Below are positions 9,092 through 18,239 of a stretch of 64,000 nucleotides of DNA, in pieces; within the stretch, counting starts at the first letter, position 1; each line of letters begins with the position of its first letter. A program made the position numbers and the translations under genes. The stretch comes from an uncultured Bacteroidales bacterium (GTDB lineage Bacteria > Bacteroidota > Bacteroidia > Bacteroidales > Bacteroidaceae), in contig CADCDP010000006.1 of NCBI GenBank assembly GCA_902800305.1, forward strand, positions 49,282 to 113,281, in the 5' to 3' direction. Under the pieces are notes generated by a model. It was not told where the DNA came from. It ran no database searches and saw nothing but the letters and a program-made list of their open reading frames with translations.

Positions 9092-10738
9092 ATGACCTCC
9101 ATCGAACTTCTTGCTCCAGCAAAGACAGCAGACATTGGCATCGAGGCTATCAAGCACGGTGCTGATGCTGTCTATATAGGTGCTCCAGCATGGGGTGCCC
9201 GTGCAGCGGCAAGCAATCGTGTGGAGGACATCGGAAGACTCGTTCGGTTTGCCCATCTCTACAAGGCCAAGGTGTATGTAACGGTGAACACACTCATCTT
9301 CGACCACGAACTGGACAAAGTGGAACGGCTCATCTGGCAACTGCACGACATCGACGTGGATGCCCTCATTGTACAGGATTTACGCCTCTTGTCGTTGAAT
9401 CTTCCCCCCATTCCTCTCCACGCCAGCACCCAGATGGACAATCGCACGCCCGAAAAGGTGCAGATGTTGGCAGACTTGGGTTTCCCCCAAGTCGTCCTTG
9501 CCCGCGAACTGACCCTCGACGAAATCGCCGAAATCCATCAAAAATGCCCCACCACAAAGCTCGAAGTCTTTGTGCATGGGGCATTGTGCGTCTGTCTGAG
9601 CGGTCGCTGCAATGCGAGTGAAGCCCTCTTCGGACGGAGTGCCAACAGGGGAGAATGTGCGCAGGTATGCCGCATGGCTTTCGACCTCATGGTTGACAAC
9701 AAGACGGTCATCAAAGACAAGCACCTGCTTTCGCTAAAAGATAATTGCCAAATCGACCATCTGGAAGCATTGCTCATGGCTGGAGCCTCTTCGCTGAAGA
9801 TTGAAGGGCGACTGAAAGAGGCTGACTATGTGAAGAACGTAACGGCGGCTTATTCGGAGGCACTGAACAAGGTGATTGCAAAATATCCAGACCGCTTCTG
9901 CCGTGCTTCGTCTGGACACGTGAATCTACACTTCAAGCCCGATGTGACCAAGAGTTTCAACCGAGGCTTTGTGACCGATGTGAGTCGTCCCGATGCCAAC
10001 ATCGACACTCCCAAAGCAATGGGCGAGCCTGTGACTCCAAAGACTGTGCTACACAATGGCGACGGACTTTGCCACATCGAGCACGGCAAACTAGTAGGTT
10101 TCCGTGTGAACAATGCCGAAACATTCAAACCGAAGAAAGGCATCCAATACTATCGGAATCAAGACATAGAGTGGGACAAGATGCTCAGTAAGCCTTCAGC
10201 AGAGAGGAAAATCTTTGTGGACATTGATGTGCATGACGACCACATCACGATGACTGACGAAGATGGAATGACTGCCACCGTGAACTTTTCCCCAGACTTC
10301 GAACTGGCGCGTACTCACCAAACGGAAAACATACGCCGACAACTGAGCAAGTTGGGCGACACCATCTTTGAGCCACACATTATTAATATATATACGAAGA
10401 AGAACCACTTCATTCCTTCTTCACAACTGAATGCGTGGCGACGAGAACTGTCGAGCCAATTAACCGAAGAACGAATCAAGTTCTACCCTTTGGAAAAACA
10501 AGTACACACGCCCGTCAGCATGACGACAGAGCCACCGTTTGAACTGACGCACGACCGTTCCGTGCCCGTGATGGTTTCCAAGTATTGTATCCGCCGACAG
10601 TTGGCAATCTGTCCCAAAGAAGACAAAAGTTTTTCGCGACCTGTTCACAACGCTCTTTCCCTCCGTCTGGCCAACGGCACTATTTTCCGCCTCGACTTCG
10701 ACTGCAAAAACTGCTTGATGAAACTATACCTACCATGA
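9092..10738 (+). CDS. Peptidase U32 family protein (RlhA/TrhP-like rRNA or tRNA hydroxylation)
   Basis: The 548-aa protein opens with the U32 signature LLAPAKTADIGIEAIKHGADAVYIG. The core signature EVFVHGALCVCLSGRCNAS is followed by RGECAQVCR, giving the cysteine set expected to hold an Fe-S cluster. Members of this family act in prephenate-dependent hydroxylation of 23S rRNA (RlhA) or tRNA (TrhP); the label 'peptidase' is historical. The extra C-terminal domain (about 330-548) fits the longer RlhA-like forms. Which RNA it modifies is an inference. It starts on the base after the metA stop. Confidence 0.85.
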   Translation: MTSIELLAPAKTADIGIEAIKHGADAVYIGAPAWGARAAASNRVEDIGRLVRFAHLYKAKVYVTVNTLIFDHELDKVERLIWQLHDIDVDALIVQDLRLLSLNLPPIPLHASTQMDNRTPEKVQMLADLGFPQVVLARELTLDEIAEIHQKCPTTKLEVFVHGALCVCLSGRCNASEALFGRSANRGECAQVCRMAFDLMVDNKTVIKDKHLLSLKDNCQIDHLEALLMAGASSLKIEGRLKEADYVKNVTAAYSEALNKVIAKYPDRFCRASSGHVNLHFKPDVTKSFNRGFVTDVSRPDANIDTPKAMGEPVTPKTVLHNGDGLCHIEHGKLVGFRVNNAETFKPKKGIQYYRNQDIEWDKMLSKPSAERKIFVDIDVHDDHITMTDEDGMTATVNFSPDFELARTHQTENIRRQLSKLGDTIFEPHIINIYTKKNHFIPSSQLNAWRRELSSQLTEERIKFYPLEKQVHTPVSMTTEPPFELTHDRSVPVMVSKYCIRRQLAICPKEDKSFSRPVHNALSLRLANGTIFRLDFDCKNCLMKLYLP

Positions 10739-11712
10739 GGAAACTCTTCTACATCCTTCTTTCCCTGTTGGTGGTCTCCTGTGTGGGCGGCGTGTCCTCC
10801 CCAAACACCAACGCCGTGCCCAACGACACTGACTCTATTCCCGTCATTGTCAACATTGTGGACACTACTACCGCTCCCGACACCACCCTCTTGAGCCTAT
10901 CCCCACAGCAGGTCGATTCGCTCATCTTTCGCCTCACTCACCATTATTCCGAAAACTTCAACTTTCTCGTCAAAGCGGATTCGCTGACGCTGATTCCCCG
11001 TGAAGGCGACCTCATCACCGACACATGCCACGTCTATAAAAACGACGTGATAGCCGTTGCCGCCATCAAGTCCATCCCTGGAGACTCCATCGACTCCATT
11101 TGGGTGAAAGTGGCCAGCAACCAATTCAACATGGGGTGGATTCCCGAACACGAATTGCTGAAAGGAACAACCCCCGACGACACCATCTCCGAAATGCTGG
11201 ACACCCTCTCCGACAGCCGCGCCATCTGGATATCGGCACTCGTGGCCTTAGGAGTTATCGTTATCATTCTCAATAAAAAAAGGAAACAGAATCAGCCCGT
11301 GACATTGAGATTCTACGAGATGAAGAGCATCTACCCCACCCTCTTCCTTATCCTTGTGGCTATCATGGCGTCGCTCTATGCCTCCGTACAAAATTTTGTG
11401 CCAGAGTTTTGGCAAGAGTATTACTACCATCCTACCCTCAACCCCTTGGTTCTTCCCCCACTGATGGCCACCCTCGTGGTCGTCTTATGGTTAGTCATCA
11501 TCACCTTCATCGCCCTCATTGATGAAGTGTACCACCATTTCTATTTTATAGCGGGCATCACCTATCTTGCTGAAATCGTCGGACTTTCCATGATGGTTTA
11601 CCTGATCATCTCATGGTCAACCCTCTTCTTGATTGGCTATCCCTTATTGGCGGCTTTTATCTTCATGCTCATCAAGAAACTTTTCACTTTATACTCTATA
11701 CCGGATGTGTAA
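10735..11712 (+). CDS. Predicted lipoprotein with extracytoplasmic SH3-like region and multiple membrane segments
   Basis: I chose the ATG at 10735, which overlaps the U32 stop (ATGA), because it begins a lipoprotein signal (MRKLFYILLSLLVVSC). A longer in-frame reading from 10585 would lie inside the U32 gene and lose the signal. The 325-aa product has a Thr/Asp-rich linker, an SH3-like stretch (about 75-155, with GDLITDTCHVYKNDVIAV and WVKVASNQFNMGWIPEHEL), a helix (WISALVALGVIVIIL) and about four more membrane segments in the C-terminal half. It seems to be a membrane protein with a sensing or binding domain outside; no specific function is recognised. Confidence 0.7.
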   Translation: MRKLFYILLSLLVVSCVGGVSSPNTNAVPNDTDSIPVIVNIVDTTTAPDTTLLSLSPQQVDSLIFRLTHHYSENFNFLVKADSLTLIPREGDLITDTCHVYKNDVIAVAAIKSIPGDSIDSIWVKVASNQFNMGWIPEHELLKGTTPDDTISEMLDTLSDSRAIWISALVALGVIVIILNKKRKQNQPVTLRFYEMKSIYPTLFLILVAIMASLYASVQNFVPEFWQEYYYHPTLNPLVLPPLMATLVVVLWLVIITFIALIDEVYHHFYFIAGITYLAEIVGLSMMVYLIISWSTLFLIGYPLLAAFIFMLIKKLFTLYSIPDV

Positions 11713-12493
11713 ACACAAAACGAGCACCCTTGCCCTGATGATGAAGGTCTAATTTCGCCTCACCACCCAACTGTGTAGCAATCGTCCGACAAATGGCCAA
11801 GCCCAATCCCGTCCCTCCGTTAATCGTATTGAACTTTTCAAACCGGCGGAAAATCACCTCTGCTTTATCTGGCGAAACACCCTCACCCGTGTCCGTCACT
11901 GAGAATGTCACCATACCAGGATTTTCCGTAAGAGAGACATGGAGATGTATCTCGCCCTCTGTCGTATGCTTCACCGCATTCGTCAAGTAGTTCATCATCA
12001 CTTGTTCCACACGCTTCGGGTCACTCTTCATCGTATAAGTGTCAGGAACATCACTCGTCATATACATCTTCACGTCATTCGGACAACGGAACTTGACCGT
12101 GCTTATTGCCTTGCGACACACATCATTCACATTGCACACCTCAATATTCAGACGATACTTGCCACTCTCCATATCCGATATATCAAGAATGTCATTCACC
12201 AACGTGCTCAGCAAATCCGTATTACTCTGAATAATCACACCATACTCCGCAATTTCCTCCTCCGACAACATGGAACGTATCTGACTATTACAAAGAATCT
12301 GGGAAAAACCACAAATGGCATTCATCGGGGTGCGAATGTCATGGCTCATGTTCTGAAGGTACCCCTTCTGCACAGCAATACCTTGTTTATACTTATCACA
12401 CTGCAACTTCACCTTACGGTACATATTTACCATGATACCTAAAGCGATGCACAACACACATATTATAATAATGGATAAAATCGTAAACCACAT
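11696..12493 (-). CDS. Orphan membrane-anchored sensor histidine kinase
   Basis: The 265-aa kinase has one N-terminal membrane segment (about 3-25), almost no extracytoplasmic part, a HisKA domain with the phospho-acceptor H-box NMSHDIRTPMNAI, and a HATPase_c domain with N-box (MMNYLTNAVKHT), G1 box (VTDTGEGVSP), F box (IFRRFEKF) and G2 box (NGGTGLGLAICR). All catalytic boxes look intact. There is no receiver domain and no response-regulator gene nearby, so the partner is unknown. The gene converges on the preceding lipoprotein gene, overlapping it by 17 nt at the 3' ends. Confidence 0.87.
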   Translation of the reverse strand: MWFTILSIIIICVLCIALGIMVNMYRKVKLQCDKYKQGIAVQKGYLQNMSHDIRTPMNAICGFSQILCNSQIRSMLSEEEIAEYGVIIQSNTDLLSTLVNDILDISDMESGKYRLNIEVCNVNDVCRKAISTVKFRCPNDVKMYMTSDVPDTYTMKSDPKRVEQVMMNYLTNAVKHTTEGEIHLHVSLTENPGMVTFSVTDTGEGVSPDKAEVIFRRFEKFNTINGGTGLGLAICRTIATQLGGEAKLDLHHQGKGARFVFTHPV

Positions 12494-12693
12494 AGAAAAA
12501 TAGTATTCCTTTTTCGCATTCGGAATACAAATTTAGGCATTCTTTCTTTCTCCGACAAATTATCGACTCGAAAAATGCACAAAACACGCAGATTTACGTG
12601 TGTGCACGCACACAAACATTGATTATTGTCAACAAATCAACGCTTTTTTGATGTTTTTCAACATTTTTTGATGCCTACTCCACGAAAAGGGCG

Positions 12694-12701
12694 TAACTTT
12701 G
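12694..12701 (+). promoter_or_regulatory. Promoter (-7 box) of a candidate non-coding transcript
   Basis: TAACTTTG followed by GCATCGTCAAAAGGAAAG. Almost the same +1 region (GCAGCGTCAAAAGAAAAG) follows the promoter at 48079. TTTG at 12667-12670 could be the -33 box, with a slightly long spacer of 23 nt. No gene longer than about 50 codons starts downstream before the terminator at 12917. Confidence 0.6.
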
Positions 12702-12707
12702 CATCGT

Positions 12708-12948
12708 CAAAAGGAAAGACAGAGAAAAACGGGTTAGTGAACCCTACAGCATACAGGTTAGTAAAAAGGTATTAGTTTAAGTTAAACAGTTTCTCAATTG
12801 GTTTAGTTTAGGTAAAGGATTGTTTTTACAAAGGATAAAAAGACATAGGTTATACAATAGGTTTTAGGTTAGTAAAAAGATTTAGGTTCATTTTTTTAGG
12901 TAAAAAGATGAAAAAGAAAGTGAAGTCCGCGAGGTTTTCACTTTTTTT
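12708..12948 (+). ncRNA. Candidate small RNA of about 240 nt
   Basis: The stretch lies between a good promoter (12694-12701) and a perfect intrinsic terminator (12917-12948). It is A/T-rich and full of GGTTAGTAAAAAG-like repeats (near 12757 and 12866) rather than codon structure. A 48-codon ORF starts at 12909 (MKKKVKSARFSLFLCPYPY) but runs through the terminator stem and is probably not the purpose of the transcript. It could be a Bacteroidales housekeeping RNA such as a 6S-like species; I cannot fold it against a model here. Confidence 0.45.
12917..12948 (+). terminator. Intrinsic terminator of the candidate small RNA
   Basis: A perfect 8-bp stem, AAAGTGAA (12917-12924) with TTCACTTT (12937-12944), a 12-nt loop and a run of seven T that overlaps the end of the stem. 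Confidence 0.7.
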
Positions 12949-13086
12949 GTGTCCTTATCCCTACAAGACTACGCTGCCCAACTATTCTCTTCTGGTCCCT
13001 TCGCCAGCAGCCATTATTTTGTGTATCACTAAACCTCTGGAAAACAAACCCTAAAGAAAGCGCCCTCTTCCTTCCGAAGTAATATC

Positions 13087-13270
13087 GTAGTGCCCATTCG
13101 TCAGTACAGCAGTGTCCATTCGACAGTACAGCAATGTCTATTCGCCAGTACAGCAGTGCCCATTCGTCAGTACAGCGGTGCCCATTCGTCAGTACAGCGG
13201 TGTGCCTTCGAAAGTACTGCAGTCCTCCTTCGGTAGGACTGCAATCCTGCTTCGGTAGGACTGGAGTACT
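13087..13270. repeat. 22-bp tandem repeat, about eight diverging units
   Basis: AGTACA or its variant recurs at 13103, 13125, 13147, 13169, 13191 and 13213, exactly 22 nt apart. The same period continues with GTAGGA at 13234 and 13256. Early units read CAGTACAGCAGTGTCCATTC; later ones drift to GTACTGCAGTCCTCCTTCG. No open frame uses it sensibly. It occupies the gap upstream of sbcD together with the structure at 13245-13291. Confidence 0.85.
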
Positions 13271-13291
13271 TACGAAGCAGGACTCCAGTCC
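13245..13291 (+). other. Two interlocking 10-bp inverted repeats (pseudoknot geometry)
   Basis: TCCTGCTTCG (13245-13254) pairs perfectly with CGAAGCAGGA (13273-13282), and GGACTGGAGT (13258-13267) pairs perfectly with ACTCCAGTCC (13282-13291). The left arm of the second stem lies in the loop of the first and its right arm lies outside, so an RNA of this region could form an H-type pseudoknot or switch between two hairpins. Confidence 0.6.
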
Positions 13292-13436
13292 TTATTCCCA
13301 GGCACCAATCGGAGTACAACGATAAAATGCAGCCGAATACGATTGTATTCCTCATTTATTAGAGTCTAATTGTATATAGTAGCCTAAAAATTCGTAATAA
13401 ATCAACGTGATTTTAACAATAATGCGGATTTTTTGC

Positions 13437-13444
13437 TAACTTTG
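13437..13444 (+). promoter_or_regulatory. Promoter (-7 box) of sbcDC
   Basis: TAACTTTG lies 29 nt before the sbcD ATG at 13473, in standard context (GCGAAAACA follows). Confidence 0.6.
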
Positions 13445-13472
13445 CGAAAACATTTTATATAGCTACGAACGA

Positions 13473-14738
13473 ATGAAGATATTGCATACAGCCGACCTGC
13501 ATTTGGGACAGGTCATCTATCAAAACTACGACCGAAGTGATGAGCATCGCCACTTCTTCCATCAGTTGGAACACTGGTGCAAGAAGGAGCAACCTGATGC
13601 ACTGCTTGTGAGTGGCGACGTATTCGATATACAGCAGCCGTCAGCCACAGTCAAAAAAGCCTTTACTGACTATTTTGTCCATCTGCACCAAGTATGTCCA
13701 CAGATGCACATCGTCATTACTGCGGGCAATCATGACTCTGCCTCACGCATTCAGGCCGACAGCTCTGTTTGGGAACTTGCCAATGCACATCTGGTAGGAA
13801 CACCTCCGGCTATTGATAGTTTGGAACAGGTTGACGGCTGGCAGTACCAATACATCATTAAGCTTGATAATGGCTATATCGTTGCGTTACCCTATATGAC
13901 AGGTGAACGCAAAGGTGTTATTCAGTCCTTACTCGACAAGGTCGCTGAAGACAACACATTCGGTCTGCCTGTTGTTATGATGGCTCATCAGGCAGTGACA
14001 GGACTTGATGCAACTGGCCACGGATTTGATATTGGCACCTTGCGCACGCTTGATACCGATGCCATGGGAAGCGGGTTCGACTATCTAGCTCTTGGACACA
14101 TTCACAAGCCGCAGACGATAGCTCATCAGGAGGATGCTATGAACGATGAAGCCGACTATCGTTCACCTGTCATCCGCTACTCAGGGAGTGCGTTGCATGT
14201 CAGTTGCGACGAGACCTATCCACATACGGTTAGCCTCGTGGATATTGACCAACATAAAGGTAAGGTTCATATATGCCAGTTGCGCATTGATGAACTGCGG
14301 CATTTCTATGTACTCCCATCAGACGGCACCTCCTTCACTTCTGCTGAAGAAGCTTTAGATGCGATGAAAGCGTTTGTGGCAGAAGGCGAACGTGGCTACA
14401 TTCGCTTCCGTTTCGACATGAATACTGATTTGCCATCAAACTTCGGTCAGATGGTGTATGATGCCCTCCAGCCCTATAATGAAGAGTGGAGATATAATCC
14501 GAAGGTGTTGTGGACAGGCGTTAGCGACAACAAAGCATCAGAAAAGGAAGAACTGGTTTTTGAGGTCGCTGAGCTACAACAGATGACAGACCCCATGATG
14601 TTCATCGAGCGAACGCAAGATCAATATCCTGGTCTTGACCTTGATGATGTCCGACAAGCCTTTGAAGAAGTCAAGGCAGAGATGGAACGTCTGCGAGAAG
14701 AAAAACAACAGCAGAAAAATAAAACGGTAGAGCCATGA
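13473..14738 (+). CDS. sbcD: Exonuclease SbcCD nuclease subunit
   Basis: The 421-aa Mre11-type nuclease has its metal-binding motifs in order: DLHLG (8-12), SGDVFDIQQP, AGNHDSASR, MMAHQAV and LGHIHKPQ. With SbcC it forms the complex that opens hairpins and clears protein-blocked or palindromic DNA ends. The C-terminal part (about 300-421) is the capping and SbcC-binding region and ends in a charged coiled-coil tail. The stop overlaps the sbcC start (ATGA), so the two are translationally coupled. The many palindromes nearby are the kind of substrate this complex acts on, which is a remark on context and not evidence of a link. Confidence 0.93.
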   Translation: MKILHTADLHLGQVIYQNYDRSDEHRHFFHQLEHWCKKEQPDALLVSGDVFDIQQPSATVKKAFTDYFVHLHQVCPQMHIVITAGNHDSASRIQADSSVWELANAHLVGTPPAIDSLEQVDGWQYQYIIKLDNGYIVALPYMTGERKGVIQSLLDKVAEDNTFGLPVVMMAHQAVTGLDATGHGFDIGTLRTLDTDAMGSGFDYLALGHIHKPQTIAHQEDAMNDEADYRSPVIRYSGSALHVSCDETYPHTVSLVDIDQHKGKVHICQLRIDELRHFYVLPSDGTSFTSAEEALDAMKAFVAEGERGYIRFRFDMNTDLPSNFGQMVYDALQPYNEEWRYNPKVLWTGVSDNKASEKEELVFEVAELQQMTDPMMFIERTQDQYPGLDLDDVRQAFEEVKAEMERLREEKQQQKNKTVEP

Positions 14739-17700
14739 GACTGAAAGAACTGCATATCCGTAATATTGCATCCATAGAGCGAGCCGACATCGACTTTGAG
14801 CACGGACTCAACGATGTTGTCACTGACCAACCAGCCTCCATATTCCTGATTTCTGGCGATACGGGTGCTGGTAAGTCTGTCATTCTTGACGGCATATCGA
14901 TGGCACTCTACAAGAAGACGCCGCGTATAGCCGATGTGGCCAACGCCACCAAAAACGACTATACCGATGCTGAAGGTGAACAAATCCGTGTAGCCAGCAT
15001 CGAACAGTACACTCGTTTGGGCATCTCCGAAAAGGATGACAGCTATAGCGAGGTGGTCTTTGAAGGCAATGACGGCAAGGAATATCATGCCCGCTTGACG
15101 CTCGGAATGAAGTTGGGCAACAAGAATAAGGAAACTGGACTTCGCCCGATGAAACACCGTTCGCCCAAATGGGAGATACGTGTTGGCAGTGGCGACTGGG
15201 CCAAGGATAGTGTTGAGCAGACAATCCAGGAGGCTGTAGGACTTGACTTCCAGCAGTTCGGGCGTATGGCCATGCTGGCACAAGGACAGTTTGCCAATTT
15301 CCTGACAGGTGATAAGAAAGAGCGCGAGGCCATTCTGGAGCAGTTGACCAATACCCAGCATTTCACTGCATACGGTGAGGCCATTCTGAGTCTGTGGAAG
15401 AAAGCCAAGGAAGTACAAACGACGATACAAACGCAGTATGACACTGAGAAACCTCACACATTAAGCAATGAGGAAGTGGAGTCACTGACCAAGGAACAGC
15501 AGGAGAACATACAGCAGAAAAATACACTCGACAAAAAGATAAAAGCTCAGGAAGACAGGCTAAAGTTGATTGAGCAAGTGTTGCGAAACGCAAAGGTACA
15601 GGAAGACGCCCAACAGAAGAAACAGGAACTGGAAGCAATTGTCACTGGTGAGGAATATCAGCGGAACAAGATGCTCTTTACCGATTGGGACACCACAACA
15701 GCCCTGCGTCAAACACTTGCAGACCTCCAAAGAGCCAAGCGTGAAGAACAGACGGCCAAGGACGCACTTCAAGCTTCGCACAATACCTTTTTAAAACTAT
15801 CTGCTGACATCGTTGACAGACAAAACCATGTGAAGGTGTTGAATGACTCCATCGCTAAAACCCAAGAATGGATAGACCAGCACAAACAACATGACAGTCT
15901 GTTTGCAAAGGCTGGTGAGACCGACGTAAAGATTGGCAACTATCTTTCCAACATAAAGAAAGCCAGTGATACAGATATCCTTCTTCAAAAAGAGAAGGCA
16001 AAGACTGAACCTCTCAAAAAGGCAGAGGAAGATGCCGTGAACAACGCAACAGAGGCCGACAAAGCCGTTAAAGCCAAAGATGCAGAGATAGAGACGCTGA
16101 GCAAGCAGCGCACAGCCCTTAATCCACAAATCATCATTGACCAACTTAGTCAAGAAGAAGCTAAAAAACGATTGCTTGAAGACCTGCGTAAAGCATACGA
16201 CACCTTGTTGACCAATCAGAAAGAGGCTGATGAACTAAGGAACGAGATCAAGGCTGATGAGGGTAAACTCTCCACGCTCAAAGAGACTAAAGAAAAAACA
16301 GAATTAGACTATCAGACGAAGAAAATAGAATCAGAGAAGGCAGACAAGCTACTGACGACCATGCAGATGAGTGTCGAAGAGACCCTTGTCACTGTGCGTC
16401 ATCGCCTCCAGGAAGAAAAGGCTGACATCTGTCCGCTATGTGGTCAGCCTATTGATCATAGTCACCTTGACGATGACTTTAAGAGTATTCTTACCCCTCT
16501 TGAGGAAGAACAGAAAAAGGCAGCTGATGCACTTTCGGCTGCAACGCGCCTGCGAGATGACTCCAGGGATGCATTCGGCAAACTTGATGGAGCACTGCAA
16601 GGGAAAGTTAAACAGCTGGCCAAAGCTGACAAGAAGAATGATGCCGACAAACAAAACATTGAGGGAATCGCCACTAAGATAGGGTTGAACATTCGGGAAC
16701 CACTCATTCCTCAGGCAGAAATTACACTTACAGGTGTGCTTGCTGACATTGAGAAGTTAAAGGCATCACAGAAAGAAGTCGTGCGACTACAAGACGAAAT
16801 CAACAAACTCATCAAAGAAAAGAAACCTCTGGATGCTGCCAAGCTCAATACTGAGAAGGCAAAGACCAAGGCCGAGAACGACGTGAAGGGCAATGCTGAA
16901 GCCATCATGCGATTAGAGAAGGAGTATGCTACACTTCTTCTAGAGTGTGAGACTATCAAGGGAGAGATAGATAAACTCCTCTCTGGCTATGCTAATGACT
17001 GGCAGACAAATACCGACACTGCTCGCAAGAATCTGGCAGAAGATGCTAAGGAATATACAGCCCACCAGAAGCAGTTATCCGATGATAAGGCAAAGCATGA
17101 CAAAGCTCGCGCACTGATTGATGCGCTCTCAAGGATTTGTGATAACATCATTCAGTCGTGTCCCGACTGGCAGGTAGCGGAACAGCCGCAAGCCTATCCT
17201 TGTCGTGACATCAATACCGAGTGGACTACATTGATGAAGGAGGTAACCACATTCACTTCAAAACTCAAAGATTGTAAACAGACTATAGAAACTTCTACAG
17301 AGTCCTTGGCGGTTTACTATCAAGAGTCTGGCAAGTCCGAAAAAGATTTGCTTTCACTGATTGCCCAAGAGTCGCAGGTGGCTGTTGCTCGTAAGCTCGT
17401 TAATGACACTGATTCGCAATTAAAGTCTCGTAACGATGCTATCAGTGATGCCCAAAAGCAAATTGATACTGCACTCAATGCGCTCAACATCAGCAATCGC
17501 TCTGAACTGCCCGACAAACAACAATTAGAAGAGGAAAAGGCCTCTACTAATACTCTCCGCGATGAGATTCTGTCGAAGATAGCACAGACACAAAGCCGTC
17601 TCGATACCCATCGTAACAACATCAAAAAGTTGAAGGAGATTGAGGTGAAGCTTGAAGAGGCCAAACAGCGTTTTGTCCGTTGGGATAAGCTGAACCGTAT

Positions 17701-18187
17701 CTTCGGTGGCACTCGGTTCCGTACGCTGGTACAGACTTACATTCTGCGTCCGTTGCTCAATAATGCCAATATCTATCTGGAGCAGATTACAGACCGCTAT
17801 CGCCTGACATGCAGTGAAGACAATGAGCAGTTGAGCATCCTTGTGCTCGACCGCTATAATAAGGATCAAGTGCGCAGCGTTACCGTCCTCTCTGGTGGCG
17901 AGCGCTTCATGATTTCGCTTGCCCTCTCATTGGCTTTGTCATCACTTAATCGTCCCGACATGAACGTTAATATTCTCTTCATCGATGAGGGTTTTGGTAC
18001 ACTCGATGAAAAGAGTCTTGACTCCGTAATGCAGACCCTCGAAAAGCTTCAGGAGATAGCAGGACAGACCAATCGCCGTGTGGGCATCATCTCGCACCGT
18101 GAAGAACTCGAAGAGCGCATTCCAGTGAAGATACAGGTGGTCAAGAAGGGCGAAGGTCGCAGCATGATAGAAGTAACAAACGCTTAA
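14735..18187 (+). CDS. sbcC: Exonuclease SbcCD ATPase subunit
   Basis: This 1150-aa Rad50-type SMC ATPase has an N-terminal Walker A (SGDTGAGKSVILDGI), two very long Lys/Glu-rich coiled coils, and a central zinc hook CPLC (Cys566/Cys569) that dimerises the arms. The C-terminal lobe has the ABC signature VLSGGERFMISLALSLAL and Walker B NILFIDEGFGTLDE with a D-loop. All ATPase motifs are intact. It works with sbcD, which it overlaps by four bases. Length is typical of Bacteroidetes SbcC. Confidence 0.94.
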   Translation: MRLKELHIRNIASIERADIDFEHGLNDVVTDQPASIFLISGDTGAGKSVILDGISMALYKKTPRIADVANATKNDYTDAEGEQIRVASIEQYTRLGISEKDDSYSEVVFEGNDGKEYHARLTLGMKLGNKNKETGLRPMKHRSPKWEIRVGSGDWAKDSVEQTIQEAVGLDFQQFGRMAMLAQGQFANFLTGDKKEREAILEQLTNTQHFTAYGEAILSLWKKAKEVQTTIQTQYDTEKPHTLSNEEVESLTKEQQENIQQKNTLDKKIKAQEDRLKLIEQVLRNAKVQEDAQQKKQELEAIVTGEEYQRNKMLFTDWDTTTALRQTLADLQRAKREEQTAKDALQASHNTFLKLSADIVDRQNHVKVLNDSIAKTQEWIDQHKQHDSLFAKAGETDVKIGNYLSNIKKASDTDILLQKEKAKTEPLKKAEEDAVNNATEADKAVKAKDAEIETLSKQRTALNPQIIIDQLSQEEAKKRLLEDLRKAYDTLLTNQKEADELRNEIKADEGKLSTLKETKEKTELDYQTKKIESEKADKLLTTMQMSVEETLVTVRHRLQEEKADICPLCGQPIDHSHLDDDFKSILTPLEEEQKKAADALSAATRLRDDSRDAFGKLDGALQGKVKQLAKADKKNDADKQNIEGIATKIGLNIREPLIPQAEITLTGVLADIEKLKASQKEVVRLQDEINKLIKEKKPLDAAKLNTEKAKTKAENDVKGNAEAIMRLEKEYATLLLECETIKGEIDKLLSGYANDWQTNTDTARKNLAEDAKEYTAHQKQLSDDKAKHDKARALIDALSRICDNIIQSCPDWQVAEQPQAYPCRDINTEWTTLMKEVTTFTSKLKDCKQTIETSTESLAVYYQESGKSEKDLLSLIAQESQVAVARKLVNDTDSQLKSRNDAISDAQKQIDTALNALNISNRSELPDKQQLEEEKASTNTLRDEILSKIAQTQSRLDTHRNNIKKLKEIEVKLEEAKQRFVRWDKLNRIFGGTRFRTLVQTYILRPLLNNANIYLEQITDRYRLTCSEDNEQLSILVLDRYNKDQVRSVTVLSGGERFMISLALSLALSSLNRPDMNVNILFIDEGFGTLDEKSLDSVMQTLEKLQEIAGQTNRRVGIISHREELEERIPVKIQVVKKGEGRSMIEVTNA

Positions 18188-18239
18188 ACAAATTGACGAC
18201 AACTTTATGATATGGTGGGAAATGTATGCCAATAAGCCA

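Noticed and set aside
8360..9346. 328-codon minus-strand ORF over metA and the U32 gene
   Set aside because: Overlaps two motif-bearing genes on the other strand and has no family signature.
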